64,000 bases of DNA, taken from NCBI GenBank assembly GCA_946811185.2, contig OX328106.1, positions 33,043,694-33,107,693 on the forward strand. Direction: 5' to 3'. This DNA is from Hippopus hippopus (lineage: Eukaryota; Mollusca; Bivalvia; Cardiida; Cardiidae). Below, in pieces: positions 42,837 to 57,600 of the stretch; positions within the stretch are counted from its first letter, which is position 1; the number at the start of each line of letters is the position of its first letter. The notes beneath the pieces are model-generated. The model had not been told where the DNA came from. It saw only the letters and a list, made by a program, of their open reading frames with translations, and ran no database searches. The translations under genes and the position numbers were made by a program.

Positions 42837-45332
42837 AACAAGATGTCTGTTTGTAAAACAGTCATGCCCCCCTACTGCCACATTGATACAGGAAGTGGCA
42901 CAGTTCATAAACTGATATCAAAAGAATTGATTGGGAAATATCGATGTCATCTTTTTGATTTATAGCCCACTTCAATTGTTAAACGTAATAATCTGTCAAT
43001 AGTTCGCATAATTATACACACCGCCGTTTGTATACATACAAGATTGTAAACAGTCGCCGTTAAACAGACTGGGTTATCGATTTTCCTTTTGGCACGCGCG
43101 TTCCACTTCCGCTTTTTTCCAGTCGACTTCGATACTTACTACGTCCCCGATAATACGCGAATAAAATGTTGGAGCCACAAGTTGAGCCACATATCATAAT
43201 TTTTGAGACACTTTTATTTTTTTTTAGCAAATGGCTCAAGTGGCGAACAGCAGCGCGGGTCCTGAATCATCTGGTGTTCACTGTGGGATCATTTACACTC
43301 CAAGATGAATATCTGTACAGAATTTGACGGACCTAGGTCAATTCTGTGCCTAGTTATCATCTGGACAAGGTTTGGTCTATATATCATTAAGTTGAAGGCC
43401 ACTGTGACCTTGACCTTTGATGGATTAATCTCAAAATCGATAGGGATCATTTACACTCCAAGATGAATATCTGTACAGAATTTGAAGAACCTATGTCAAT
43501 TCTGTGTCTAGTTATCATCTGGACAAGGTTTGGTCTATATATCATTAAGGTGAAGGCCACTGTGACCTTGACCTTTGATGGATTAATCTCAAAATCAATA
43601 GGCATCATCTGCACTCAGATACACATGTCTGTGCCAAATTTGATGGACCTAGGTCAATTCTGTGTCTAGTTATCATCTGGACAAGGTTTGGTCTATATAT
43701 CATTAAGGTGAAGGCCACTGTGACCTTGACCTTTGATGGATTAATCTCAAAATCAATAGGCATCATCTGCACTCAGATACGCATGTCTGTGCCAAATTTG
43801 ATGGACCTAGGTCAATTCTGTGTCTAGTTATCATCCGGACAAGGTTTGGTCTATATATCAACATGTTGACGGTCACTGTGACCTTGACCTTTGACTGATT
43901 GACCTCAAAATCAATAGGCATCATCTACACTCCAAGACATATGTCTGTGCCAAATTTGACAAACCTAGGTCAATTCTGTGTCTAGTTATCATCAGGACAA
44001 CGTTTGGTCTATATATCAACATGTTGACGGTCACTGTGACCTTGACCTTTGACCAATTGACCTCAAAATCAATAGGGATCATCTACACTCCAAGACGCAT
44101 GTCTGTGCCAAATTTGACGAACCTAGGTCAATTCTGTGTCTAGTTATCATCCGGACAAGGTTTGGTCTATATATCAACATGTTGACGGTCACTGTGACCT
44201 TGACCTTTGACCGATTGACCTCAAAATAAATAGGGATCATCTACACTCCAAGACGCATGTCTGTGCCAAATTTAATGAACCTAGGTCAATTCTGTGTCTA
44301 GTTATCATCCGGACAAGGTTTGGTCTATATATCAACATGTTGACGGTCACTGTGACCTTGACCTTTGACCGATTGACCTCAAAATCAATAGGCATCATCT
44401 GCACTCAGATACGCATGTCTGTGCCAAATTTGAAGAACCTAGGTCAATTCTGTGTCTAGTTATCATCCGGACAAGGTTTGATCTATATATCAACATGCTG
44501 ACGGTCACTGTGCCCTTGACCTTAGACCGATTGACCTCAAAATCAATAGGGATCATCTTCACTCCAAGATGCATGTCTGTGCCAAATTTGATGAACCTAG
44601 GTCAATTCTGTGTCTAGTTATCATCCGGACAAGGTTTGGTCTATATATCAACATGTTGACGGTCACTGTGACCGTGACCTTTGACCAATTGACCTCAAAA
44701 TCAATAGGCATCATCTACACTCCAAGATGCATGTCTGTGCCAAATTTGACGAACCTAGGTCAATTCTGTGTCTAGTTATCATCCGGACAAGGTTTGGTCT
44801 ATATATCAACATGTTGACGGTCACTGTGACCTTGACCTTTGACCGATTGACCTCAAAATAAATAGGGATCATCTACACTCCGAGATGCATGTCTGTGCCA
44901 AATTTAACGAACCTAGGTCAATTCTGTGTCTAGTTATCATCCGGAAAAGGTTTGGTCTATATATCAACATGTTAACGGTCACTGTGACCTTGACCTTTGA
45001 CCGATTGACCTCAAAATCAATAGGGATCATCTACACTCCAAGACGAATGTCTGTGCCAAATTTGACGAACCTAGATCAATTCTGTGTCTAGTTATCATCC
45101 GGACAAGGTTTGGTCTATATATCAACATGTTGACGGTCACTGTGACCTTGACCTTTGACCGATTGACCTCAAAATCAATAGGGATCATCTACACTCCAAT
45201 ACGCATGTCTGTGCCAAATTTGACGAACCTAGGTCAATTCTGTGTCTAGTTATCATCCGGACAAGGTAAGGTCTACCGACTGACCGACATGTGCAAAGCA
45301 ATATACCCCCACTTCGTTGAAGGGGGGCATAA
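42837..45332 (+). repeat. P-family pearl-like element, about 12 core units
   Basis: Same ends as at 5466 and 35776. The core is about 12 tandem ~159-bp units, far more uniform with each other than with the first unit, which carries a deletion ('cactgtgggatcatt'). Repeated 68-codon ORFs here reflect a unit length divisible by three. Confidence 0.85.
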
Positions 45333-45604
45333 TTAAAACATAGTGGCTAAAAGAGAAATTGCTCAGTACAAGTAATTTTCCTTTCCCTCCATGTTTTCAA
45401 ACAGTGGTATATAGTAATGAGCAAATAGTCATCAGCAAGCAAAGAGTACAAATAGTTGTCAGTCATTTTTCAGCATGTGATGAATATATGTGATAATTTC
45501 CAAATATTACAAGGATGGATAAATTCAAACAGAGCACCAAACAATGCCTTTGTTTGCTCAGTCTACTTTGTGATTGGATTATCTCTTGCAATGTCTTGCA
45601 AATC

Positions 45605-45692
45605 TCAGTCTACTTTGATAATTTTGCTATAGTCTCGTTGTGGTATACTCTTCAGTTTGTCTTTCACTCTCATCCTCTTTAACTGGCCATCC
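45605..45692 (-). CDS. GPAT4: GPAT exon, last coding
   Basis: Acceptor TAATACAG at 45693-45694. Encodes DGQLKRMRVKDKLKSIPQRD then YSKIIKVD and TGA. Aligns with the family C-terminus (DGGLKREKVK), somewhat shorter than in vertebrates. Confidence 0.88.
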
Positions 45693-48600
45693 CTGTATTA
45701 CAGAACAGAAATAAAACTAAATGTATATCTGTTGTTGCTGTTAACCAGAAGTTTCTCCCTTTCCCTGAATATTGTCTTCCAGAGACAAAGACCACAATTT
45801 CATTTAACTCTTTACCAAACAATGCCTGGTTTTTACGACCCAGAGGGAGAGGCCTTCTGAAAACATTGTGGGAAAAGGAGAAAATGCTGATAACCAGCAT
45901 TTTCTCCTTTTCCCACAATGTTTTCTACTCTTCTAAAGTTAAGTTTCAATTTTTGAGTCACGTTTATTTTGTCATCTGCAAATGCTTTCAATTTGGACAT
46001 GTCTAAAATTTTGTTGTTTGGTAAAGAGTTAATTTGTTGTCTGCATACGCTTTGAATTTGGATATTGAGTCCAAAATTTTGTTGTTAGGAACTGAGTTCA
46101 GAATTTTCCATACAATAAGCATTAGTACACAACAAATTAAATATGGCTGGGATGGTGGGCTTTCTATTGAACTCTTTACCATGTGACAAAATTTTAGGAG
46201 GATTTATGTTTGGTTTTTTACCTACTGTTTTTTTTTTTTTTTCACTAGCAAAATTAATATAAAACTCTCTTCTTTCTACCCTTTCAGAAACACAATTTGT
46301 AGTTTGACATTGGTCTTTTTTTATTTTACCTTTAAAACCAGTGAGAGAGATTAATTACAGCAAGTTCAAAACAACTTATTGATTGTATATTTTACTGCAT
46401 ATTTATATTTCAGTCAAATTTGAGCAATAAAATTTCAATTCTAACTGAAACTATCATAAAAAAAATATCAACTGCTCTAGTAGATAAGACATATGCTTAA
46501 AATTTTAGCAAACAATCACAAATTTTAATTACCATAAGGAAGGAGGCGTTTGACATTGTTGGATAGGGAGAAAATGCTGGTAACAAGCATGCTCTCCTTT
46601 TCCAAGTGTTTTCTACCCTCTAAAGGAAAACCCCTATTTTGTGCCATATTTAATTTGTTGTCTGCAGCTGCTTTAAAGTTGGACCAGTCTAAAGCTTCAT
46701 GGTCAGGTAAAGCTGCTCTTTTCCAAGTGTTTTCTGCTCTTTAAAAGAAAACCCTATTTTGTACCATATTTAATTGCATAAGTTCCTCAAAAGAAACTGC
46801 GGATAGAAAAATTGCTAACAGAAGGAAATTATTGTTATGCCACATAGTTTTCAAGTAACTTTCTGCAAAACAAAAAACAGTGTGAAACAAGGAACCTTAC
46901 CAGTCCAGATCCACCAATCCTCCCTTTTTAGCTATGACTGATTTCACCCTATTTGCAAACATGATGGCATCCTCTTCAGGCTGAAAGTCATACAAAAATT
47001 AGAATTTTATTTCAAAAATGCCTCTTAACCTTATAATAAACCATCCCCTACTCTAATGAACCCACAGAAAGAGGCTTTTGAAAACACTGTGAGAAAAAGA
47101 GAAAATCCTGATTATCACAATGTTTTCTTCCCTTTCAGAGACAAATTCAATAATATCAGCTCCATTTGATATGTTATCTGCTTTTAGTTTGGACAAGTCT
47201 AAAATCAAGTTGTATGGTAAAGAGAAAAAGCAACTAGAAACTTCACACTTTGGATGAAAATAAATAAGGCCAGAATGGTAACACTCCACTGGCTAACAAA
47301 ACTACATTGCACTTAAGGTCAATAAGAGATGATAGACAAATGCCAATGGCTGTCACTTTTTCTGTAAGTATCAAAATGGCATCAACCCTTACAGCACAAG
47401 GCATAGCTCAAGTTGTTTCTTAAACAATAAAGATCAATGTCAGACCTCCTTTTGCAGACAATGCTGATCAAGATAAGTATACAGAGAACTGATAGTCTGG
47501 CTTCAGATCTACACTGTACACTCTGACGCCTTTTTTTTCTGTGAGTCTCCAAGGCACAGGTTTGTTTGGTCAAGTACTAAAAGAAAAGACTACCTGTCTT
47601 TCTATTGGAGGTAGGTACCAAATTTCAACCACTAAAGCCCAGCTGGTCATGATGTTATAAACATGATGAATCATACTCTCTTTACTGCTGTTCCAGAAAG
47701 CATCTCCAAAACGACTATCATACTGTAAATATTAAATAACATCAAGCTTGAATACTATTCCTAAAATCCTAACAGTATTTCTCCTATCTAAGTCACATAT
47801 TCATGTGTTGCTGGAATTTAACCCTTATTGAGCTAAATAAAATACATCAACATTAACATTTATATATTCTCTTGGCCTTATAGATACAACAACCATAAAT
47901 GGTGAAGATAGAGACATTAACCTGTATGATATCTGTATTGTAAAAAAATTTTGTCGCCCTGAAAAAAGTAATGATTCTTTAACTCTATCAAACAAAAACT
48001 TTTTACACTAGTCCAAATTATAAGTATTTGCTGACAATAAACTAAATGTGACTGAAAAATTGAAATTTTGTTTTGGGAGGGGTGGAAAACATTGTGTGAA
48101 AAGGAGAAATGCTAGTTATCAGCATTTTCTCCTTATCTGACAATGTTTTCAAAGGCCTCCATCTCAGGAATGTTGAAAGTTGGGATAGTTTGGTAAAGGA
48201 TTGAAATGCTAAGATGATGTCTGTATAAATGAAGGAAATGTACTCAAGAGCCATTCAAACCAAATATAAATGAACTCTCAGACCTATGTTTTTTTATGAG
48301 AGGATTTTCAAAAATTTTGTAGCTGAAAAACAGTTATTTGCACAACAGACACAAGGCCATGACATACGCTCACTAGCCTTTGGCCAATGTAAATAGAAAC
48401 AGAAAGAAAATAAGTCCTCAGAAAAGGTAGTGTAACGCATCTGCATTAAATCCATTTTACCAGAAATATGCTCAAATAATAAATGAGCCATGCTCTGTGA
48501 AAAGGGGGCTTAATGCATCTGCGAAAAGTATCGACCCAGGTCAGCCTGCGCAGTCCGCGCAGGCTGACCTGGGCCGAAATTTTTCGCTATTGGTCAATTT

Positions 48601-51600
48601 TCTGTATGTCAAAGGACCAGTCTACCTAATGATCGAGTCGGTTGTTGAAAGAAGTGGTTATTTTGGATCCATAATTATGTGATGACTTGCCTGGCATCAT
48701 GTATCACGGAGGTGCATTAAGCCCCCTTTTGCCAGAGCATGGCTCAAATACTTCTATACACTCACCTTCACTGCAACTGGATAAACCACCGGAGAAACCT
48801 CAAAGCCTCCCTTTTTAAACATCATCACTGAAGTGTTGTTTATACAGGTACCTAAAATTTAAGGTATCAACATGTACCAGCCCTTTACTGTTTTAGATTA
48901 TTTTCATGCCTACTACAAGGTATCATAAGCTACAAAAGAAGCAAACAAGTGAAGGAAATCATTGCCTGTTTTGTTTGTATCATGTTATGGTATTTAATGC
49001 CATTTTCAACATTATTACAGTCATACTGACGTGGCAAGAGCATTTATCCATGCTTTCCCAGAGTGTGTTCTTAACCATAATTTTGCACAGTATACTTTCC
49101 ACACCACTTGCTGTTTTCCATAACCATCATCCAAACAGTGATCAACAGTAAGAGAGAAATGAGTCCTATCACAATGACGACCATCAATCCTGAGCTGGCT
49201 GAGCTTGAGACTCGAACCTGCAACCCCTTGGTTTCAAGCCCTGTATGTTACCAACTGAGTGATTGGAACTTGTGGGACAGAACTGTGACTTGTTACCAAC
49301 TGACTCCACACAATGGAACAAAGTATACACGGAGCAGTAAATTTTATCATAAGACAATTTAAATAAGGGATTGCTCTATTTCCTTCTCTTTGCATCTGAC
49401 GGTAATGCAGCTAGAGTGCATACAACTTTTTTATATCAACTTATATATTAACAAGCCACAGGGATGCGGAAATCCTACGTCCGACTCGTCTGACTCGGGT
49501 AAATTTGACATCGGACAAGTGGCTTTTTGCAATCTACTCGTCCACGGACATGTAGAAAATGAGGAGGAAATTGAAAATAAAGATCTGTATTATATAACAT
49601 TATCCTTGTGAAATAGAAATGTTCTCTCCGTCTCACTTCGTAAACAACAACATTTTTAAATTAAATTATGATAAACTATTCCCTGATATCTGGAATCAAA
49701 AACAAACGTGGCTGACTCTGATTTTATGGGCTACGCAGGCTTTTTAATGATTTTGATTGCGCTGCAGTACAGCCGAAATGTTGTGGTTTCTTCGCGCCAT
49801 TTGGTTTGTTTAATGGAGCCAACCATAACCGAACCGAGGTCATTTTTTGCGCATTATAACACCGCACGTAGACTTGACGCGGTTGTCATTTCCGTATCAT
49901 TCAATATTAAATTCTTTTTTGTCGTTCGCAAAAACTTACAGCTGACAAAAGAAGTTGTCTTAATTTAACACTGTGGAACACATTCTTACTCGGTTGCAGT
50001 AAACGTATTTGAAAGAAAACCAAACACGCTGTCTCCAAGTAAAACATGTCAAGAACCGGGAAACATTACAAAAAGTCTGTTAAAAGGGCTGTACACGATA
50101 AAGGCCAGCGCAGCCTTTTTACTTTCGGCGTAAAGTGTTCAAATTCTTTCCAGATCGATCTGCAGGTAATCAAATCTCCGCATACCGAGTCTCAATCTGA
50201 CGTGCCGGGTCTGTCGGACATCGCCGATCTTCCGTTGTCTGGAAAGTAGACAATTATTATCACTGGACATGATGCAAACTCTACATCTCCAGACACAATA
50301 ACCAAGCCTAGCATTTTAACTTCCACGGATAATGATTCTCTTGTATCATATGATGGCTGGTAAGCAGTTCTGCTGAAGTATTGACTCTGGCACCCATAAG
50401 TGTACCACGGTAGTGTTAAAAAGGGCTGTAAGTGCAAACACTGAGATATTTAGCCATGGTTTGAGCAGTTATAGTGTAACTGTTGAATCTTTTTCAATTA
50501 TTAAATTGTTGCACCTTTCTATCTACTCTATGTATGTACAGTGCCATTGATTTGTTTTATTGATGTACCTTAAAAGTCAGTCTGCTTTTTCCCAATTTGG
50601 CCAAAATCACACTTGAATATCCCAAAATGAAAGGCTAAGGCCCCTTCCCAATTTTTGGAAAAAAAAAGCCCTGTAAAGGTTTGCTTGATTTATTTTCGTC
50701 ATTATTATTAAAAACATAAGCAAAGCAAATTTAAATGGTTAAAAGAATATCATTATCTACAAACTACGGTACATTTAGTTAGGTCTTTGTTTGCCATTTA
50801 AAATTGTTTTGTTTTGGACAAGTAAGCTTCTCTGACGGACAAGTAGATTTTATACATTTACTTGTCCATGGACAAGTAGATAATTTCAAGATTTCCACAC
50901 CCCTGAGCCATGCTCTTAGACAGGTCAAGATATTTATCAAGGAATTTAGAGGTTTTTTCCAAGAAACGCTCATTCAAAAATCAATGAATTTATGATTGAT
51001 AAATACAACCATCGTATTTTTGGAAAACCCTGCAATAATATTTCATGCAAAATGTAGTCAACCTCCAGCAACAAATTCCAGGTTTTCTCATCTGACAGGT
51101 GATCTCTTTTAAAAAACATTGTGTAAAACTTAAAAGGAGAAAAGATTCTGGTCACCCACATTTCTTTTTGCACAATGTTTCCCATCCTTTCAGATAAACT
51201 TGAATCCCATTTTATTTGTTGTTTGTCGATGCTTACACTTTGACCCCGTCTACAATTTTGAACTCTGGTAATAAATAAAGAATAAGGATATTTTGTGTCC
51301 TGAGAACAAAGTAGTATAGAAGGCGCTACAAACCTTCAGGAAATATAAGGATTGGTAGCTTGTCCTTATCCTTTACATGTTCGCTCATTCTGGAATGAAA
51401 ATGATTAATGTAACAGACTAAATTGCATCAAGACATTTCAGAAAATAACAATTATCCACATCCAAAACAAACTTTAAAAATCATCAAATCACAAGTCAGT
51501 TAAAATCATTAAAATCTCTTAAATCTATACCAAATGACAAATTTTTGTACTCTACCAAACGAAAAATTGAATGTGGCTCAAATGACAATTTCTGTTTCTG

Positions 51601-54600
51601 ATTGGGTAGAAAATGTTGTGGGAAAAGAAGAAAATGCTGGTTACCAGCATTTTCTCCTTTTCTCACAATTTTTTTCAAAAGGCTTCCTCCCTAGGGTTGT
51701 TATTAAGTTGGAAATGTAGGGTAAAGGGTTAAGAGTTCAATAACTCTGTTTTTCAGAGTAAACTATCTCTAACAACTGTAGAATCGACCAAAATAAAAAA
51801 AAAAAATCATTATGCACATTCATTTTTCCAGCCAGAAAATTTTTCATTTTATTGTAACGCTTATCAGTGGTATTTCAATGATTGAAAATGTAGCTTACTT
51901 TTTTTGCTTATGTTACCAGATAGGTAGGACTGTGGGAGAAACATAAAAACAGTTCAAGTTCAAATGTTTCATGCACTTTTGCTTCTTCCTCTTCTGAAAG
52001 TTATTTTGTGTTCAGCATATTTAAGAACACTCTAGGAAAAGCAGGTTTAACTCATCTTTTTTCATGAATTTTTCAAAGCATGTTGGTGCATAATAATAAT
52101 GGATTTATCTTGTCTATAAACTGCCAGAATAATGTGGTAAAATGGTCCTTTGAACTGCAAGAAAGTGACCGACAGCAAAAAGTTTCTTCCCAGATCAGCC
52201 TGCACAGTCCACCCAGACTAAGCAGGTTGATCTGGATTGATGCATTTTTGGATGCATTAAAAATCTTCGCTTAGAGCATGATGCAGTTATAATAGCATGA
52301 TTCACCCCTACCTTTGAGACACTATGACTCTATCTTTAGCCTCTGATCTCTCAAACCAAATATGGGATGTTGCCCTTGACAATGCCCTCTGAATGACCCC
52401 AAGAAACCCTGTATGTTGTTGTCCTACCTGCAATATGAAAAGAAAACAAACACCCACTCAAAACACTAAGAGGTAAGATTGTCTCTTCAAAGTAAATAGA
52501 TAAATTTTGGTTATAAAAAAGGCGACTTATTATAATTGTGGCCTTTACAATTATAACATAAAGGAATGAAGGTAATATTTAACAACAAGTCTAAATTCAA
52601 TAATAAATTCCATAAAACTAGCCATCTGATTGGCTGAAATGTTCTGTCTCAGCCAATATGATGTCTAGCCAATGATTTAGATTAGAATAGAATTTAGAAT
52701 GGTTAATGAATATGGTATTAGATTTCTTGCTAAAAGTGCATTTCTAAACTGACTGTGCTTATTCACTGTAAGATTGTTTACTCTTTCAGAGGGAAAAATA
52801 TTATAAACTCAAGCTTTTTCAATGCCTCTAAATACAACCCACTGAAAGTTTCAGAAACCTTTATCTTAAAGGCTTGACCAAATATCCTGACAGTATAGAT
52901 CCACAATCAGACTGTGTGTTCTGTGCAGATCTTGATTTATCCAGCCCCCTCTTTTCGCCTACAGGCCTGAAAGGGTTACACTTGTAAACATGGAACACAT
53001 TTTCCACAGCAGCAGTCTTGTACAAAGAGTTGTCCTGAAACTATCTCACCTTGAAATTGGATGTAACTTTAAAGACTCCTGCTAGCAACTGATCCTAAGC
53101 CGTAAAAATGTACAAACTGAGCGAGCAACATAAATCCATAGTTTGAATTCATTAGTTTTTTCTTTCTCGAAAAAGGCCCCACTTTATTAAATCTTTCCCA
53201 CACATTCTCCCATTTTATGAAAAATATGGGAAAAAGGAAAAAAAAAAAAAAAAAACAAGAACAAACCATGGCATAACAATTATCACTGCTTAGTATTATG
53301 ACATCTAGTGGAGAAGTATGATTAGCCACACAAATACCATGGGACGGCCTGTTCTCGGGACTACAAATTAAAATGAAAGACAACAACTTTTATGTTCATT
53401 CAAGAAGTAAAATTGTAATGATACAAAGCAAATAAATAAAATGTTGTGGTAAGATCTTTATCAAACAACTCAATTTTGAACTTGTCTGAAATGGAAGCAT
53501 TTGCAAATGATAAATGTTTCTCAAATAATGATAGCTTTCAATAAAAGGTTAGAAAAAATTGTGGAAAAAGGAGAAAATGCTGGTTACCAGCATTTTCTCC
53601 TTTTCCAGCAATGTTTTCAAAAGCCTCTTCCCTCAGGGTTGGTAAAACTCGGAATTGCGTGGTAAAGGATTTAAGAAGTCATAAAAGCTGCACTTTTGAA
53701 AGTTCCTTTACCCTCATCTTTCTGCATGACGCAATATGGCAAGTGGGTATTCCTTCATGTAAAACTATTGAGACTATTTACTCACATAACATTTATTCTA
53801 AGAATTTATTTTCTACTCAGTAAAACTGAACAGCAAAATAAACCAAAGATTTCAATCAAGTTATGTGTCATATGTTTTTCATATTTTAAAAATAGCATCA
53901 TCCTTTCAATGCAGTCAAGCTAATCCATAGAAATTCAATGTATCTCATTTGCAATGGTATTACTATCAAATAAACAGATCATTGAAAAGCTCTCTGGGGC
54001 AAAAAAGGTTATATGCAACCAAGTCATTATATAATTTTATGGATCCATAAAACCCCTGTTGTCTTGACAGCCAACTGAATCTTGAAGTTGAATGGTCCTT
54101 GGACATAAAGAAAATTTACAAATAGCAACAAGTTTTGACCTATGTCAGCCTGTGTGGACTGCGCAGGCTGACATGGATTGATACTTTTTGCAGATGTATT
54201 AAACACCTTTTCACAGAGCATGACTCTATTGTTTCATTGAAAGTATATACATTAAGGATACTCAGAGTTCTGTACCAGAATCCAAAGCCACAAAAAGTTC
54301 TTATGCCTTTCAAAATGGAATGTGGCAATATCAAGTATATATCCACTGTATACGTGGATATATATGTGTTTCAAAATGTTTGCGAATTCAAAACACTTGT
54401 CATTTGTTGGTATATTTGTGGTAAAATACACAAACAGAAAAGTTTGCGAATTTTTCAAATTCACGAAATCTCAAAAAATTTCGCATCACAAATATTGACA
54501 CAACAATCATTGCAAAAAAGGGTACTTACTTGTGGAACGTGACAAGGGCGGACATAGCACGACATAAAATTCTATGGGACATCAAGCTAAATACTCTGTT

Positions 54601-57600
54601 TAAAGTTTTCTTAAAGCTGAAATTGAAAAGAGATCCATCTAGTGCAAAATTTAGCGTTAAGATTTAAATAGCAAAATACCATTTATTGCATGCAATACAG
54701 ATGACAAAACTTTAGACTTGTCCAAATTGAAGGCATTTGCAAACGTCAAGTTCAGTACATCTCAAATGATGGAATTTGTCTTTGACGGGTAGACGAAACT
54801 GGGTGAAAAGAAAAAAATGGTGGATGTATTTAGAACCCTTTTTCCACAGTCTTTAACTACAGTATTACTTAGTTAAAGATTAAATTTATATCTGAAAATA
54901 AAGATTACAAATTCACTCCAAGAGCAATTCTGTACTTGCTTCCAGTGTAAACAATGTATACTTTTTAAAGCTGGGTGACTGTGGTGTAGGAAAAGAGTGT
55001 TGGCCACTCACATCAACAGTTGGTTAGAATCACATGATGAGTGGGTCTACTTTTGGAACGCACAATATCACGGCCCAAGTAATGGTTTTGATTTCCAGGA
55101 AAAAGCATCAAGAGTGATTCATGTAAATTGTGAGATAGTGTTTCACAATCAAAACTGATTAATGTTAACTGTTTCACGGTCAATTTAAAATGAACAAGTT
55201 GAAAATGGACCAATGTTGGGCTCTAAAAATTGATGATGCAATACTATTAGAGGTATGCTCTGGCAATCATCTGCATGATGTATTAAACCAAGCAAGTCAT
55301 CACATTATTATGGATCCATAAAATCCATTTTGTTTAACAACCGGCCAAATCACTAAGTAAAACAGTCCTTGGACATGCAGAAAATTTACATACTGCAAAA
55401 AGTTTTTACCCAGGTCAGCCTCTGAGAACTGCGAAGGCTGACATGGGTCGATACTTTTTGCAAATGCATTAAACATTTTCAAAGAGTATGCTTTATCCAT
55501 GAAGCATCATGAATGTGACATCCCATGTAAAAACATTGAGATGAAGGATGAAAACTTTTATTTATAACTGTTTTAAATGTGTCAGAAATGTAAATATTGT
55601 CTGTTTTGATGTAAAAGTGTTCAAGTTTCATTTGTCAATGCAATGATCTACATTTTCACCAGTTCGCAGCTTTGCACAATGAAATAATATGGCTTGCAAC
55701 ATGCGAAAATGGGCATTAGGACATTTGCGTAAAGTGTCGTCTCGGATCAGCCTGCGCAGTCCGCGCAGGCTAATCTGAAATGACACTTTCCGTTTTTATG
55801 TAATTCCCTGTTTCACGCAGGTCTACTGTAGGAAAAAATCTAATGTAGTTGTAGAGTGCCATCTCAGATTAGCCTGCGCGGACTGCGCAGGCTGATTTGT
55901 GACGGCACTTTACGCGAATGTCCAACTGCCTCTTTTCGCGTGTTGCAACCCATATCTTGATCTTCAATAAAACTTCAATATAGAACAATCCACCTCATTT
56001 TGAAATACATCTAAAATATTTTATCTCTAACAATTATATGTCTAACCTTTGCCCTTTATCTCTCTTAGAACCTTTCATATACATTTCCTTTTAACTCTTT
56101 ACTGAATAACATAATTTTACACTGGTTTAAGTTCAAAGCATTTGCAGATGACAGAAATAAAGATACTCAATAATGGGATTTGTATCAGAAAGGGTAAAAA
56201 ACATTGTGGGAAATTTGATAAAAGCTTATTACCAGTATTTTCTCCTTTTTACATCAGGGTCATTTGAACATGTGATCGTGTGGCTTGGAGTTAAAACTGC
56301 TGTTCAATTTCATTATTGGTACTGATTAAACAAAAACACTGGTAACAAGCATTTTCTCGTTTACTCACAATGTTTTCAACACTTCTAAAGTCAGATCCCA
56401 TCATTGCTGGCCTACTTTATTTGTCAACTGCAAATGCTTTCCACTTGGATGAATCTAAAATCTTAGTTAATACATATGAGCCATGCTCTGTGAAAAGGGG
56501 GCTTAGTGGCTCTATGAAAAGCAGGTTTGATGCATATGCAAAAGGTATAGACCCATGTCAGCCTGCACAGTCCGCACAGGCTGACACGAGTCAAAACTTT
56601 TTGCTATTGATCAATTTTCTGCATATCAAAGGACCATTCTACCTCCAGAACCAGTTGTTTGTTTGAGAACATGAATTAGATAGATCCGTAGTTATTGAAT
56701 TACTTGCTTGATACAATGCATCATGGAGATGCATTGAAACCCCTTTTGCCAGAGCATGACTCATTCTAATTCTCAGTTTACAGACTTCCCATCTAATAGT
56801 TGAGACATTCTGCTTAATTCTAATGTGTATTACAAACATACCCAATTATTTGATACTTCAACATTTTGTGCATGTAAACAAGTATCAGTCCTGATATGAA
56901 CAAAAAAATACATATCTAAATAAATAATCCTTACCTTCCCTTTGGAATATATCCAATCAGAAATGTTGACACTATCAACCATAATATACCAACAACACAC
57001 AAAATTAACCTGAAATAAAATTGTAATTATATAGTAAGTAGGCATTCAACACTTTATTTCAGGAACTCTACAGATCTTGGCATTTGAGATAAAATTTTAT
57101 CGAATTAATCTAGAAAAATGGTTTCAAACATGCATGGAATTTGTGTGTGATATGCTTCGGAAATGCAGGATAGGAATACATGGCCTTAACAAATGATATA
57201 GGTAGTTTGAGGACCATAGGGACCCCCTGAATTTTGAAATATCTTGAAAAATCCCCTATCAATTTTTATGAAACTTTTCAAAGTCTTTTGAATTGACCTT
57301 AAAAGTACCAACTCTCACAGTAAAAATTAGACTTTTTCTTCCGCAGAAAGAGCATTTTACCCATTCCAGTAATGTTAAATTTTTGTTCTGAAGCTTAACT
57401 TTCTCCAATGGTTTCGCACTGTGACCAGAACAGCAAACATAACTGGACAAGAGCATGACTTCAGTACCTCACTTCAGTTAAATATGAGGCCCTGAAATTG
57501 ATTTTTGTACAAATAATATAGTTCTTTACTTTACCTTCGATATTACTTTCCTAACTTTCATACAAATCTTCCAAGTCTAAAATGAGTTGTCCAATGTTCT

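Larger units (their letters stand above)
49459..50905. mobile_element. 1447-bp TIR element with AGCCA target duplication
   Basis: AGCCA at 49454-49458 and 50906-50910 flanks inverted ends CAGGGATGCGGAAATC and CAGGGGTGTGGAAATC. Near the ends the motif GGACAAGT(A/G)G and its inverse occur several times (49516, 50816, 50837, 50860-50880), as expected for transposase binding sites. CAGGG ends suggest the hAT superfamily; a 5-bp duplication is unusual for most hATs. Confidence 0.65.

Noticed and set aside
44569..45091. Repeated 68-codon ORFs in the P arrays (also 6123-6329, 36556-36804, 43463-43669)
   Set aside because: They arise because the core unit has a length near a multiple of three; no start context, no domain, and they follow the tandem period.
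42837..45332. CRISPR-like array or coding satellite
   Set aside because: Units are contiguous with no unique spacers; eukaryotic context; architecture matches pearl-type elements.
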